Translations under genes and position numbers: made by a program
In this document: positions 16,757 through 26,244 of the stretch, in pieces
Numbering within the stretch: the stretch's first letter is position 1
How the letters are laid out: every line of letters begins with the position of its first letter
Source: GCA-2720975 sp964469565
GTDB taxonomy: Bacteria > Planctomycetota > UBA1135 > GCA-002686595
Length of the DNA: 64,000 bases
Direction: 5' to 3'
NCBI GenBank assembly: GCA_964469565.1
Contig: CAYXZD010000007.1
Span: 100,440-164,439, forward strand
The notes under the pieces: model-generated
Seen by the model: the letters and a program-made list of their open reading frames with translations, nothing else
What the model was told of the DNA's origin: nothing
The model's database searches: none

Positions 16757-17545
16757 ATGTCCCTCGACATTTTTGGCGCCCTGACCGGCCTGTTCGTCAT
16801 CGTTTACGACGGCCAACACGCCCTCCGCTTCACCCTCGGACGCGCACGGTCCATCGTCGGCCCAGGGATCCATTTCAAGATCCCTCTCCTGCAGGTGTTC
16901 AAGGTCGAAGAAACCAAGCACACAACCCTAGACCTTGAGCCTCAGGTCATCCAACTCAATGACAACCTTGTCTATGAGGTGGACTGCAAGGTGGTGTACC
17001 AAATCGTCAATCTCCGCAAGGCGCTGATTGAAGTCGACGATCTCGTCACGGGCCTGCAAAACCGTGTCGTGATCGCGGTGCAGCAAATCGTCTCTCGCCA
17101 AGACCGGCACACCGTTACCGATGTGGATGCACTGTGCGAGCAGGTGCGCGAGGAGCTTAGAGCTGTAGAGGATCAATGGGGTGTTCGCATTTTGCAGTTT
17201 GGGTTCTCGAACATCTCACCTTCACCCACGACTCTCGAAATCACGCAACTCGAACTCCTCGCACAAGAGAAGCTCAACCTCTATGGAGTCCTTCGCGGAG
17301 AGGGCCTGAGTGAGGAAGCCAGCGTGGCTCTAGTTTCAGGCGCTGTAGTCTCGGTCCATCCCGACGACCCCGACCCATCCATGCGTCGCACTCGTAACCA
17401 AGACGATGCTATCGTCGGACTGCTCGAGGAAGAGTTGAGCGAAAGGGGCACGGCCCTCGGCAATCCCCAGACGGATCCCGATGAGGATGATCCCCTCGGG
17501 GGCGAATCGGATGAGTCTGCGACACCGCCCCAGCCCGGCCCGTGA
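16757..17545 (+). CDS. SPFH/band 7 family protein 1
   Basis: 262-residue SPFH (stomatin/prohibitin/flotillin/HflK) domain protein. A short N-terminal hydrophobic stretch (FGALTGLFVIVYDG) leads into the domain: FTLGRARSIVGPGIHFKIP, then LNDNLVYEVDCKVVYQI and RKALIEVDDL, then WGVRILQFGFSNISPS near residue 140. An acidic Asp/Glu/Pro tail follows. Proteins of this class usually oligomerise on the cytoplasmic membrane as scaffolds or protease regulators. The stop codon overlaps the GTG start of the next SPFH gene, so the two are almost certainly translated together and may form a hetero-oligomer. No NfeD or FtsH partner is adjacent. Confidence 0.82.
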   Translation: MSLDIFGALTGLFVIVYDGQHALRFTLGRARSIVGPGIHFKIPLLQVFKVEETKHTTLDLEPQVIQLNDNLVYEVDCKVVYQIVNLRKALIEVDDLVTGLQNRVVIAVQQIVSRQDRHTVTDVDALCEQVREELRAVEDQWGVRILQFGFSNISPSPTTLEITQLELLAQEKLNLYGVLRGEGLSEEASVALVSGAVVSVHPDDPDPSMRRTRNQDDAIVGLLEEELSERGTALGNPQTDPDEDDPLGGESDESATPPQPGP

Positions 17546-18504
17546 AAGCAGTTCAGAACATTCACCCGGGGCCCTCCGTAGCCGCGACGCAGCGCTTGGC
17601 AACAGGGTTGGGCCTCCGCCGCGAGCGAGATTCTGCATGGCGAAGCCGGGCGTTCGGGTTACGAACCCGAGACGATCCCAAGAAAGACGAACAATGGAAA
17701 GCCCTCCTCGTCAAACTGTGGAGCCAGCTCTCCGACGACCTCATGGTCATTGTTCTCGCCACGGTCATGGGACTCGTGCGAGCCATGGGGGTAACGATCG
17801 AATCGGGACAAACAGGGCTGCTCTTCAGTTTTGGGCGAGCCAAAAAAACCCTGGCGCCCGGTTTTCACCCCCTCGTCCCGTTCTTGCAGCGAGTACGTCG
17901 CTTGCCCACACGCTCCCGTACTCTCGACATGCCGGCGCAACGAGTGGCGACGACAGAGGGACTTGTGTACCACGTGGATGCGAACCTGGTCTATCGGGTC
18001 ACCGATATTCGCAAGGCCCTCGTCGAAGTCGATCAGCTTGAAAAAGGGATGTTCCAGATGCTCGGCCTCGGGATTCAAGAGGTCCTGCGAGAAGCCACCC
18101 GCGAGCAGCTCCGCGACACTTCCGCGTTGAATCACTCCCTTGCACAAAACCTCGCCGATCGGCTCGCCCCGTGGGGAGTCGAAGTCGAGCGGGCAGGGTT
18201 TCCTAGTATCAGACCCTCGCCGCGCACGCTGCGTATCACACAGTTCGCTCCACTCGCCCAGGAGCGCCGAGAGATTCTGGCCCAATTCGAGCACGCCGCC
18301 ATTCCGCCCAGTCCGGCCCTAGGGCTCGTGGGCACACGAACCATGCCTAGGTCCCGGACCCAGAAACTCCAAGGCCAAGAGGCGCACCACCGCCGCCTTC
18401 GACGCATGCGCTCGAAACTCAAGCAACACGGCTGGACGGCGGCCGATCAAAAGCGAGCCGGCCTCTGGCTCGTCCTACGTCACCGCCTGGCCCAACACGC
18501 CTAA
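17542..18504 (+). CDS. SPFH/band 7 family protein 2
   Basis: 320-residue paralogue of the preceding gene. Its SPFH domain (about residues 85-240) has IESGQTGLLFSFGRAKKTLA, VYHVDANLVYRVTDIRKAL and WGVEVERAGFPSIRPSPRTL, collinear with gene 1. A hydrophobic segment (LMVIVLATVMGLVRAMGV, about 67-84) could anchor it. Unlike gene 1 the C-terminal part is strongly basic (RRLRRMRSKLKQHG), so the pair has oppositely charged tails. The GTG start at 17542 shares bases with the previous stop (GTGA), giving translational coupling. Confidence 0.8.
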   Translation: MKAVQNIHPGPSVAATQRLATGLGLRRERDSAWRSRAFGLRTRDDPKKDEQWKALLVKLWSQLSDDLMVIVLATVMGLVRAMGVTIESGQTGLLFSFGRAKKTLAPGFHPLVPFLQRVRRLPTRSRTLDMPAQRVATTEGLVYHVDANLVYRVTDIRKALVEVDQLEKGMFQMLGLGIQEVLREATREQLRDTSALNHSLAQNLADRLAPWGVEVERAGFPSIRPSPRTLRITQFAPLAQERREILAQFEHAAIPPSPALGLVGTRTMPRSRTQKLQGQEAHHRRLRRMRSKLKQHGWTAADQKRAGLWLVLRHRLAQHA

Positions 18505-18599
18505 TCACTCACCCGGTCCGAGCTAGCCACATCCGGTTCAATCGAACTCCTAGGGAATCGAGGGCAGGTTTGCGGTGACCACTAGCCGATGCAAGGGGT

Positions 18600-19079
18600 A
18601 TGAGTCCCCACCCTGAGCCCCAGTTCATGCAGCAGGCCATCGAGCTCGCTCAGCACGCTGTGGAAAGCGGTGCCGGTGGACCGTTTGGAGCCCTCATCGT
18701 ACGCGGAGATGAGGTCCTGGCCAGCGGCCATAACCGCGTACTGGCACATCGAGACCCAACCGCCCATGCGGAGGTCTGCGCCATTCGTGCCGCCTGCCAA
18801 GCCACTGGCGAGGTGCACCTACACGGTACTCACCTCTACACAAGTTGCGAGCCTTGCCCAATGTGTTTGGCTGCAGCCCACTGGGCTCACATTGGACACA
18901 TATGGTACGCAGGAACCCGCGACGATGCGGCCCGCATTGGATTCGATGATGAACACTTCTATTCGCAGCTCAGCCTCCCCGCCTCGCAGCGAGCCATGCC
19001 CGCCCATGAGTTCATGCGCGAGGCGGCACAACCCGCATTCGATTCCTGGTTAGCCCGCCCCCAGCGCGAGGCCTATTAG
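18600..19079 (+). CDS. guaD: Guanine deaminase / nucleoside deaminase family
   Basis: 159-residue zinc-dependent cytidine-deaminase-superfamily enzyme, closest in pattern to Bacillus-type guanine deaminase GuaD (guanine to xanthine). Zinc ligands are His56 in TAHAEV and Cys83/Cys86 in TSCEPCPMC, with Glu58 as proton shuttle. GGPFGALIV and the downstream RDDAARIGFDDEHFY with the aromatic-rich C terminus favour GuaD over TadA or CMP deaminase. It stands alone between SPFH gene 2 and a convergent lectin gene. AAGGGG lies immediately before the ATG, too close for ideal spacing, so ATG 18627 is an alternative start. Confidence 0.85.
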   Translation: MSPHPEPQFMQQAIELAQHAVESGAGGPFGALIVRGDEVLASGHNRVLAHRDPTAHAEVCAIRAACQATGEVHLHGTHLYTSCEPCPMCLAAAHWAHIGHIWYAGTRDDAARIGFDDEHFYSQLSLPASQRAMPAHEFMREAAQPAFDSWLARPQREAY

Positions 19080-19172
19080 GACGAATTCAGTGCCCAGAGG
19101 ATTCGATTAGACAATTCCGTCAGCTAGACACACACCTCGTCAGACTGACAGAGTCTCACTCTGGCCCGCGCC

Positions 19173-20360
19173 CTAAAAGAACGTCACGCTCAAGCCATCC
19201 GTGAAATTTGAACTGGGTCCATCCTTGAACCAAGCTTGAAAACGCCACGTCTCGCCCGCTTGAGCTGCCCGTTTGCGCCAGACGGGCAGCGCGGTGAGAT
19301 CGACCGGAATCGAAAACGTTCCAGCTGTATCGCTCACCTGCACCTGCTTCACGAACCGGCCGATTCCGCTTCCAAGGCACAGGTTTCCAAGGCTCCCTCC
19401 TGGATTGGGCACGAACCCGCCGTTCAGGCTGCACAAGAAGTAACCCACTTCGCCAGGGGGCATCAACGTCGCTGTGAGTGCAAGGGAATTCGCACTCACC
19501 AGCAACTGTCCCCAACCGCTGATCTGGGCTGAATTGCCCGTCGAATTGAGGTTGGCCGGACCGCAATAGGGTGATCCCACTGGACCATCTCCCCCCGTCC
19601 AGTCCCACGAAACGATGTCGTGCTCTTCAAACACGCCGCCCGTCCCCCCTGTGAAGCCCAAGTAGGCCGAGTCCGTTCCAATGAGCTTGAGCCCCCCCAC
19701 AGACTTCCCTGATTGATATGTACCCCCGTTCTGGAAGTCCCAAGCAACATTGAGCAGTGGGTTCTGCAAGTCATCCACGAATACGGTGAGCGAGACCCCG
19801 TCGTACACAATGCGCGCGATGTGCGGAAGCCCATCACGCATGTCTGCGGACACCTTGGCGTTTCCTAAAGAGAAGTCCTCGCTGTACTGATTATCACCCG
19901 TCGAGCCAGTGTGGATGCTCACATGATTGTTATTGGGGTCGCCCATGCCAGAATCCCACGTGTCGAATTCAATGGCAATCGAGTTTTGAATGGACTGATT
20001 GCCATTCAACGCATAGCCCAGTCCCGAACCAGAGTCTCCAAGCGCCTGCAGCCCTGCGGAGTCATTGTGGATCACGAAAGCAAAACCGTCGGCCCCCGTT
20101 GAAGAGACCTGTTGAATCTGAAACGAAAAGGTGCACACAAATCCTTGGGTCACCTGAGTGGGAGTGTCATAAAAAAACGAACCCGCTTGATTCGTAGTGG
20201 CCTGAGTCAGGCGCAAGACGCTACCCGCTTGAGCCGACGTGCCATTGAGCGTCAGTCCCACGGTCGAGGAGAAATCTGGGTACGAAAAGCTCTGCCCTAA
20301 ACCTGCAGCGCAAAGTACACACAAGAACAATGGGATCGAGAAGAGAGGCTTTCCAATCAT
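19173..20360 (-). CDS. Secreted L-type (legume) lectin-like protein with C-terminal module
   Basis: Exported protein of 395 residues. The signal peptide is MIGKPLFSIPLFLCVLCAAG; this start has AAGGA at good distance, whereas the frame upstream to 20522 looks non-coding. A concanavalin/legume-lectin-like domain (about 25-265) has DGFAFVIHND, IAIEFDTWDSG, DPNNNHVSIHTG and a VDD metal-site-like segment, typical of calcium-dependent carbohydrate-binding folds. A C-terminal module of about 130 residues has paired YFLCSLNGGF and PGGSLGNLCLG motifs and ends NFTDGLSVTFF. The same module ends the protein at 62544-63815. Likely a cell-surface or extracellular glycan-binding protein; ligand unknown. Confidence 0.82.
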   Translation of the reverse strand: MIGKPLFSIPLFLCVLCAAGLGQSFSYPDFSSTVGLTLNGTSAQAGSVLRLTQATTNQAGSFFYDTPTQVTQGFVCTFSFQIQQVSSTGADGFAFVIHNDSAGLQALGDSGSGLGYALNGNQSIQNSIAIEFDTWDSGMGDPNNNHVSIHTGSTGDNQYSEDFSLGNAKVSADMRDGLPHIARIVYDGVSLTVFVDDLQNPLLNVAWDFQNGGTYQSGKSVGGLKLIGTDSAYLGFTGGTGGVFEEHDIVSWDWTGGDGPVGSPYCGPANLNSTGNSAQISGWGQLLVSANSLALTATLMPPGEVGYFLCSLNGGFVPNPGGSLGNLCLGSGIGRFVKQVQVSDTAGTFSIPVDLTALPVWRKRAAQAGETWRFQAWFKDGPSSNFTDGLSVTFF

Positions 20361-20531
20361 GCTGTCAGTCCTTGGGCAAAAAAACGGATCCTCAAGGATA
20401 CCCGTTAACCTTCCGATGCGGGAGGATTTGAGCCGGGCCCCCATATCGCCCCCATACTGACCCCCAAAACGCTCATACAGAGGTGCTTCCCCCCCAGCCG
20501 CCACCGATTCCCCCAAGACCACCGCGTCAGA

Positions 20532-21203
20532 TTATGGGTTCCTTTGAAAACGCGACCAATACTCACCGTGCACTCGTCGCGGAACCCCCTCCCGCACGGG
20601 GCAGTGCTCCACAAGGGTGAAATCCGGCCCAAGAATGGCCAGCAAGTCCTCTAGCTCAAGACCGAAGGGTGGCCCGCCTTCCAAGACCCCCTTGCCGACG
20701 GGAAACTGAATACAAACAAACGATCCACCAGGCTTGAGCACTCGACGAACAAGGTGTCCAAATCGCAATCGATCATCCCTAGCGATGGCGCACAAAAAGG
20801 TGTGATCGAGTACCAGATCTAGAGGAGGCTCGCCCGGTTGCAAATCCCACTCGAGGGCATCCGCCACCACAAATGCCCCGCCCCGCTGCTCTAACTGCGG
20901 CGCTACGAGTTCCTCCAACGCAGCCACCTGATCCACGGCTGTCACGGCCCAACCCCGCCGAGCTAATGCGTGTGCGTCATGCCCGCGTCCACACCCCGGC
21001 ACAAGCGCGCGGGCACCTGGCTGCGTCGGATCCAATTCGCCCAATCCCATGCGGCGACTCAATTCTGGGTGCGCCGCACCATGGTCCCAGGGTGTGTCCC
21101 CATCGGCGTAGTGCTGAGCCCAATCAGGTAGAGACTCCCCCGAAGAATCGGATAGGCATCGGCGGGAAGCACCGGCCGGAGGTCGAGAAGGAGAGTCTGA
21201 CAT
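20532..21203 (-). CDS. Thiopurine methyltransferase-like SAM methyltransferase
   Basis: 223-residue class I methyltransferase. The N-terminal WAQHYADGDTPWDHGAAHPEL and SAM motif ALVPGCGRGHDAHALARRGW match the TPMT/thiol methyltransferase family, followed by AVDQ (motif II), LDLVLDHTFLCAI and a C-terminal HGEYWSRFQR. Such enzymes methylate thiols, selenium or tellurium compounds, or halides; the substrate here is not determinable. ATG 21203 (MSDSPSRPP) is preferred to 21287. No partner gene is evident. Confidence 0.8.
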   Translation of the reverse strand: MSDSPSRPPAGASRRCLSDSSGESLPDWAQHYADGDTPWDHGAAHPELSRRMGLGELDPTQPGARALVPGCGRGHDAHALARRGWAVTAVDQVAALEELVAPQLEQRGGAFVVADALEWDLQPGEPPLDLVLDHTFLCAIARDDRLRFGHLVRRVLKPGGSFVCIQFPVGKGVLEGGPPFGLELEDLLAILGPDFTLVEHCPVREGVPRRVHGEYWSRFQRNP

Positions 21204-21371
21204 GGCTATAAGGTCCGCAATCCTGCGCGGCTCTGTTGGGGAAAACACCGTACACGAATTGGAGTGGAGCCAGGCAAGGTTGAGCATCCTCCCTCAATCC
21301 CCATCCCCATCCCCAAACTGTGGCGCGGAGTCGTCAAAGCCTTCACCGCACTCGAGTGATTATGCCAAGGA

Positions 21372-23168
21372 CTACTCAGTCAGCTCTACAAACTGCACGG
21401 CAATCTGGCGGCCCCCGGTTCGTCGAGCGAGGTCAGCCCATGCCCTTTGCAGGTGCTCACTCGAATCGATCAGCACCGAGTCAATCGCTAGCCCTCGCCA
21501 TCGGCATTCCCAAACGAGGAGCTCGACAAGCAATCCCATGTGGGAGTGTTGCCCCCCCGTCGGCGCACCATCGGTGACCACCAAGAGACTAGCCACCTGA
21601 TTATCCCGAAGGGCTACTTGAGCAGCACCCCAGACATCCCCACGCCCGCTCAAGCGGGTCCGCTGGAATCCTCGGATCGCCGCGTCGATCGCCTTGGGAG
21701 TCGCCTGGATTAGGGCTGGTTTCCATGGATCGGGTTGGCTGGCATAGGGGATCAGATTGAATTGGCCCGAACGTGGGAAGCCCTCTAGCAACCCTAATAA
21801 CTCTGTATCCAAGAGGTCCTTGCGGCTCACACCACCGGCACGCTCCATCCACACCGAGCCCGAAAGGTCTACGAGAATGGCGACTGCGTCGGTACTGGGT
21901 CGTAGCTCCGCAAGGCGTTGCACGGCCTTGGATCGCCCTTCCCTAGGGGGATTCTGGCCCTCCCCCCCCAGCCGGTCATCACCGGAGAGGGTATTGAGCC
22001 AGTCTCTCCATGGGCGCACGTCATCGGAATAGGACCTTCCACTGTTCGCGCGCAGAGCCGCAATCAGCAGTTCGCGCAGATCACGCTCCACCTCCTGTTC
22101 GAGCCGATCCACGAGTATGCGCAGACTGGCCAGACTGGGCCAGCGGGAAAGGGATCGGTATGCAGCTCGGCGCACCCAAACGGAAGAATCTTCACAGGTC
22201 TCTTCCAGGAGGTCGAGCGATACAGCAACGCCGCCATCCTCCCCTGAACTGCCACCTTCCACATCGAGTCCATCGCCTGACCCTTCCTGCCACGGGGCTT
22301 CACCCACTAGGGACACCGCCGCCGCCCTAAGCAAGGGAGTCTTGCCGGAACGCAGGGCAGCCCGCAAGTGTGGGCCTGCTGCCTCCATAGAGACTTGCCT
22401 CAGGGCGGCGAGGGCATCGGCCCGTACTCGCTCATCGTGAGATCGTCCAAGGTAGGGTTCTATTCGCCGCACCATCTTGGCGCGGTCCCCCCTCAAGAGT
22501 CCCCGCCGACCCAGCCGCTCCAACGACCAGAAAACCCTGCGACACACGGCCACGTCTGACCGTTTGAGGGCCTGCAAGAGAGACGTACCGTCCACCTCTC
22601 CTTGGAACCGGCCCAGTGCCTCGGCCGCACGCTGACGAACCAGAGGGCTTCGATGACGCAGTCCCTCACGCCCCACAAGCAGATCGAGTACGGCGGGGTC
22701 ACTCGCCTGCCCCAACAACCACTGGGCCGTATCAGCGACCTCCGATTCGTCATCTGCAAGGGCCTCCACAACCCACACCCACGCCTGTTCACCTTCGCGT
22801 CTTCGTCTGGAGTCCCTCGGCCTATTGGGGTGCAAACCCGCTCCTCCCTTGGACAATCCCCCTAGAGCGCTCGCGAATTCAACAGCCCAGCGCACACCCC
22901 GCGCACGAGTCTCCGACCGCTCGTGCTTCAAGTGGTGGCGAATCTCCTCGAGATTGCGGCCATGGATACCCCCCCGCGGGCTCTCGGAGCACATATCCAG
23001 GCCCTGCTCTGGCACGATCACCTCGGCGGATTCATCAAGGTGTTCGATCACGCAGGAGGCGTTCACCCGCGCGCCCCCTGCGCTAAGAGCGATAGCTGCC
23101 AGCCAGCTCCAAACGGTCCTCGGTATCCCCATGCCCCCCACTGCGACTCGTATGCGTTTCTCAGTCAT
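21372..23168 (-). CDS. HEAT-repeat protein with C-terminal von Willebrand A domain
   Basis: Exported protein of about 598 residues. The start at 23168 has GGAGG six bases upstream. A KRIR-containing leader and a hydrophobic stretch (VWSWLAAIALSAGG) form a signal peptide or anchor. Residues about 90-400 contain HEAT-like repeats (SPLVRQRAAEALGRF, ERVRADALAALRQV, SSVWVRRAAYRSLSRW). The C-terminal VWA domain has a MIDAS motif, DAVAILVDLSGS, and a VVTDGAPTGG segment. HEAT plus VWA suggests protein-protein interaction outside the cytoplasm, possibly metal-dependent. It is followed on the same strand only by the TPMT-like gene, 168 bases away. Confidence 0.75.
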   Translation of the reverse strand: MTEKRIRVAVGGMGIPRTVWSWLAAIALSAGGARVNASCVIEHLDESAEVIVPEQGLDMCSESPRGGIHGRNLEEIRHHLKHERSETRARGVRWAVEFASALGGLSKGGAGLHPNRPRDSRRRREGEQAWVWVVEALADDESEVADTAQWLLGQASDPAVLDLLVGREGLRHRSPLVRQRAAEALGRFQGEVDGTSLLQALKRSDVAVCRRVFWSLERLGRRGLLRGDRAKMVRRIEPYLGRSHDERVRADALAALRQVSMEAAGPHLRAALRSGKTPLLRAAAVSLVGEAPWQEGSGDGLDVEGGSSGEDGGVAVSLDLLEETCEDSSVWVRRAAYRSLSRWPSLASLRILVDRLEQEVERDLRELLIAALRANSGRSYSDDVRPWRDWLNTLSGDDRLGGEGQNPPREGRSKAVQRLAELRPSTDAVAILVDLSGSVWMERAGGVSRKDLLDTELLGLLEGFPRSGQFNLIPYASQPDPWKPALIQATPKAIDAAIRGFQRTRLSGRGDVWGAAQVALRDNQVASLLVVTDGAPTGGQHSHMGLLVELLVWECRWRGLAIDSVLIDSSEHLQRAWADLARRTGGRQIAVQFVELTE

Positions 23169-23331
23169 CCTCAACCTCCGGAGAGAATGACGATGCGCGC
23201 ACGATCTCCGTTTCAGCGGAGCCCGTTCGAATCCACGCTCATCCCGAGCAATGGGCTTGCCCATCGGCTAGCAGAAGCCGATGACCCTATTCAATCATCA
23301 GCCCAGCCACCAAGCTGGAGGGCGCCGGGCT

Positions 23332-24933
23332 CTAGCCCTTGGATCCATACACCATGCACTGGTCGCCCGAGTCCACCCAGGATGGTGGAATCACCGAACG
23401 GGTCGAGAACTTTCTCCGGACGCGCTCGTACATTCCAAAGGCCTTGGCTTCCCAGGCTGCGCGTTTGTAGCTCCCGTCTTCCAGTCGCTTTTGTGCGCGA
23501 CGTTCCCACCAACCAATGCGTCCGCGGGCCAAGCCGTAGGAGAGGGTGACGAAGTGCTGATACTTCTGGCGAACATCATGCACCCGTGGAGGGATGTTTC
23601 CAGGCCAGGTCTCTTCGAGGTGGTACTCGCCAATCGAGCCCCATTCAGGCAGGGTCGTCGGGCCTCGGTAGCCCATCTCCACAGCCTGATCCCACATGGG
23701 CGTACCCGGGATGGGTCGATAAGGCCATGCATTGGGGCGTGACAAGGGGGCCGCATTGTGAACCCGTAGACACTGATCGAGCGTAGACATCATCGACTCC
23801 TCAGACTCACCGGGGTACCCCACGATGTAGGTAATCGACCCCTGGATGCCGCGCCGATCCATTTCCACCGCCGCCTGCACATTGTCCTCTCCATAGATGG
23901 GCTTTCCGATGATCTTCATCATGTCATCGTTACCCGCTTCAGCGCCCATTTCGTGCACGTACATTCCAGAGTCCGCCATCATGTCGAGAGTGTCGGGCTT
24001 GTAGTTTAGGATCGAGTGGGTTTCGATGAAGCAGTTCCAACCGAACTTCATATCGCGGTTGAGCATGCCCTCGGCAAACGCCCGGGATCGCTTCTCGTTG
24101 ACTCCCCAATTCGCATCGTGGAACCGCACTGAATCAAATCCCCACCGATCGTGCAGCTCTTCGAGATCATCGAGCATGCGGTCAGCGGGGACTGGCTTCC
24201 AGCGCCGATTCGTCACTGCCGGCGAGCAGCAGAATCCGCAGGGTTCCGGGCACCCGTAGCTGCCAAAGTACGTGATGCCAAAATAGGGCTTGTCGTATCC
24301 GATCCACGGCGGAGAGTTCAGGCGGATCACATCGCGCACCGATTCAGGTCTCAATTGCGCCTCTCGATAAGGTGCAATATCGATCATGTGCCAGGGCATG
24401 GGCAGTATCTGATCCCAACCAGCCACAGCTCGCCGCTCGGTCTTGTGTAGCTGTCCATCGCGCCACAAGGCCAGACCCGGAACCTCTTCAAGATCGGACC
24501 CAGCATCGATCGCTCGTACGAAATCACGGAAGGTGAGCTCACCTTGCCCAATGACAACGGCGGTGTACAAACCCGTTTCCAACATCAGCTCGGGGCGCAC
24601 CGACGCAAACCAACCACCGATCACCGCAGGAAGATCTGGGTGCTTGGCCTTGACCTTAGTCATGGCCTGCCAGCCGTCATTGACCATGTACCCGAGGATG
24701 CCCGTCGTCCCCACCAGCATGGCCCCCTCGCACATGTCCACCAACTTGCGATGACCCTCGTCACCGGTGTAGAGACTGCCGTCGAGGATTTGGACCTCAT
24801 ACCCATCCTGAAGTGGGTAGGCCGAAATGGTCATCAACTCGAGGGGCAACATGTCCTTGCTCGAGTCCCGGCCACGGCTGACATCCACCTGCTTGGGTTG
24901 GTACAGGACGATGCGTTTCTTTTGCTGGATCAT
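23332..24933 (-). CDS. B12-binding-type radical SAM enzyme
   Basis: 533-residue radical SAM protein with a cobalamin-binding-like N-terminal Rossmann domain (about 1-150, IVLYQPKQVD, AVIGGWFASVRPE, AVVIGQGELTFRDFV). The cluster motif GCPEPCGFCCSP supplies Cys228, Cys232 and Cys235 (CxxxCxxC). The barrel continues with VRFHDANWGVNEKR, EMGAEAGNDDMMK and YIVGYPGESEE, which matches class B radical SAM methylase-like families. The substrate is unknown. The gene stands alone, with no biosynthetic cluster around it. Confidence 0.85.
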   Translation of the reverse strand: MIQQKKRIVLYQPKQVDVSRGRDSSKDMLPLELMTISAYPLQDGYEVQILDGSLYTGDEGHRKLVDMCEGAMLVGTTGILGYMVNDGWQAMTKVKAKHPDLPAVIGGWFASVRPELMLETGLYTAVVIGQGELTFRDFVRAIDAGSDLEEVPGLALWRDGQLHKTERRAVAGWDQILPMPWHMIDIAPYREAQLRPESVRDVIRLNSPPWIGYDKPYFGITYFGSYGCPEPCGFCCSPAVTNRRWKPVPADRMLDDLEELHDRWGFDSVRFHDANWGVNEKRSRAFAEGMLNRDMKFGWNCFIETHSILNYKPDTLDMMADSGMYVHEMGAEAGNDDMMKIIGKPIYGEDNVQAAVEMDRRGIQGSITYIVGYPGESEESMMSTLDQCLRVHNAAPLSRPNAWPYRPIPGTPMWDQAVEMGYRGPTTLPEWGSIGEYHLEETWPGNIPPRVHDVRQKYQHFVTLSYGLARGRIGWWERRAQKRLEDGSYKRAAWEAKAFGMYERVRRKFSTRSVIPPSWVDSGDQCMVYGSKG

Positions 24934-25110
24934 GGAACAGGCACTGGGCGGATGCTCGAACGGGCCACTCTCACGTAAGGGGGAGACTTTGCCAGTCTAC
25001 CCCGCCCGCTAGCCTAGGGGTCCCACAATCCGGGGCCAAATCGACTGCCCCCCGGGGCAGCCTGACTGCGTTCTGCACCCCTTGAACACCCGAGGTGCTG
25101 CCCTACGGGG

Positions 25111-26118
25111 TCAGCGTGACTCGATACACTCGCGAGCACTCGCCACAGCACCCTGCGCGGCCGCCAAGACCGCCGCTTTCAGATTGGTGGCATCGGCGAT
25201 GCCTTGCCCTGCGATGTCGAACGCCGTCCCGTGAACCGGGCTCAAGCGCCGGAAAGACAATCCAGCCAACAGGGTCACCCCGCGTCCATGGCTGAGAAGT
25301 TTTAGGGGGATGAAGGCCTGGTCATGGTAGAGGGCCAGGACCCCATCCCACCGGCCCCGCGCGGCTTCCAAAAAAACTGCGTCGGGAGACACCGGCCCGG
25401 ATACATCCAAACCCAAGGAACGTGCCTCCGCGATGGCCGGTTCGATCTGCTCATGTTCCTCAGACCCAAAGAGGCCTCCCTCCCCAGCGTGGGGATTGAG
25501 GCCCGCCACCACCAAGCGGGGATTCGTCACCCCTTCCCGTCGCAGGGTCTCATCAAACAACTGCAGTCGCTCTACGATGGCCCTCTGCTTCACCCCGGCC
25601 AGGGCATCCTTCAGACTCATGTGGCGCGTCAAGAGTATCACTCGCAAGTCGCCCACCATGGCCACCATCTCGCACTGCTCAGCACCGTCCAAGCGTCCCA
25701 AGTATTCCGTCTGACCCTCTACGGTTTCACCCGCTAAGTGCAGGGCTTCCTTGCAGACGGGTGCGGTCACAAGGGCGGCCACCTCACCCGACCGGGCGAG
25801 TTCCACACCCCGCCGAAGTGCCGCTAGAGCAGCGAGACCGCAAGACCGCTGCGCCTTGCCCATGACAACCTGCCCGGTTCCCTCGGATTCGCACCAGCGA
25901 TGTCCCAATGGTGCCCCCCCAGGTGCCTCGCGCCCCTCCCACTGCGGAACTTCAGAAGGGCGCAAGTCCCCAGGTCCGACCACCACCAACCGCACGCGAT
26001 CGGCCAGTTCCTCGTCCCCGAGCAAGTCCATGACCAGCTCGGGTCCGATTCCAGATGGGTCGCCCACGGTGAGGGCCACGAAGACGGGTCGATGCTGGAG
26101 TAGGGACGATGCACTCAT
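25111..26118 (-). CDS. pdxA: 4-hydroxythreonine-4-phosphate dehydrogenase
   Basis: Pyridoxal 5'-phosphate synthesis (DXP-dependent route), oxidising 4-phosphohydroxythreonine. At 335 residues it has the family length. Signatures: LTVGDPSGIGPEL, ALVTAPVCKEAL, TRHMSL (metal histidine), GLNPHAGEGG (metal histidine), LALYHDQAFIP (metal histidine) and HGTAFDIAGQGIAD. The substrate-binding GHTE motif reads GQTE (Gln136) here, a departure from the usual histidine. It is divergent from the sulfatase-like gene 126 bases away. No ksgA or surA neighbour, unlike enterobacteria. Confidence 0.93.
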   Translation of the reverse strand: MSASSLLQHRPVFVALTVGDPSGIGPELVMDLLGDEELADRVRLVVVGPGDLRPSEVPQWEGREAPGGAPLGHRWCESEGTGQVVMGKAQRSCGLAALAALRRGVELARSGEVAALVTAPVCKEALHLAGETVEGQTEYLGRLDGAEQCEMVAMVGDLRVILLTRHMSLKDALAGVKQRAIVERLQLFDETLRREGVTNPRLVVAGLNPHAGEGGLFGSEEHEQIEPAIAEARSLGLDVSGPVSPDAVFLEAARGRWDGVLALYHDQAFIPLKLLSHGRGVTLLAGLSFRRLSPVHGTAFDIAGQGIADATNLKAAVLAAAQGAVASARECIESR

Positions 26119-26244
26119 GGGTAGGGAGAACCGGGTCGGCTATCGCCACTGTAGGGTGTTTCCGCCAGGGTTGTAGGGCAACGGGGAGTTTCCGGCATTG
26201 CGTGCCCCTCGGGGGATTGGGCAGTACACTGCACTCACACCGTG

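Noticed and set aside
23220..23250. TTCGAATCC resembling a tRNA T loop
   Set aside because: No flanking T stem, acceptor stem or anticodon arm can be drawn.
25045..25060. CTGCCC/GGGCAG hairpin as a pdxA terminator
   Set aside because: Very small loop and no T tract on either strand.
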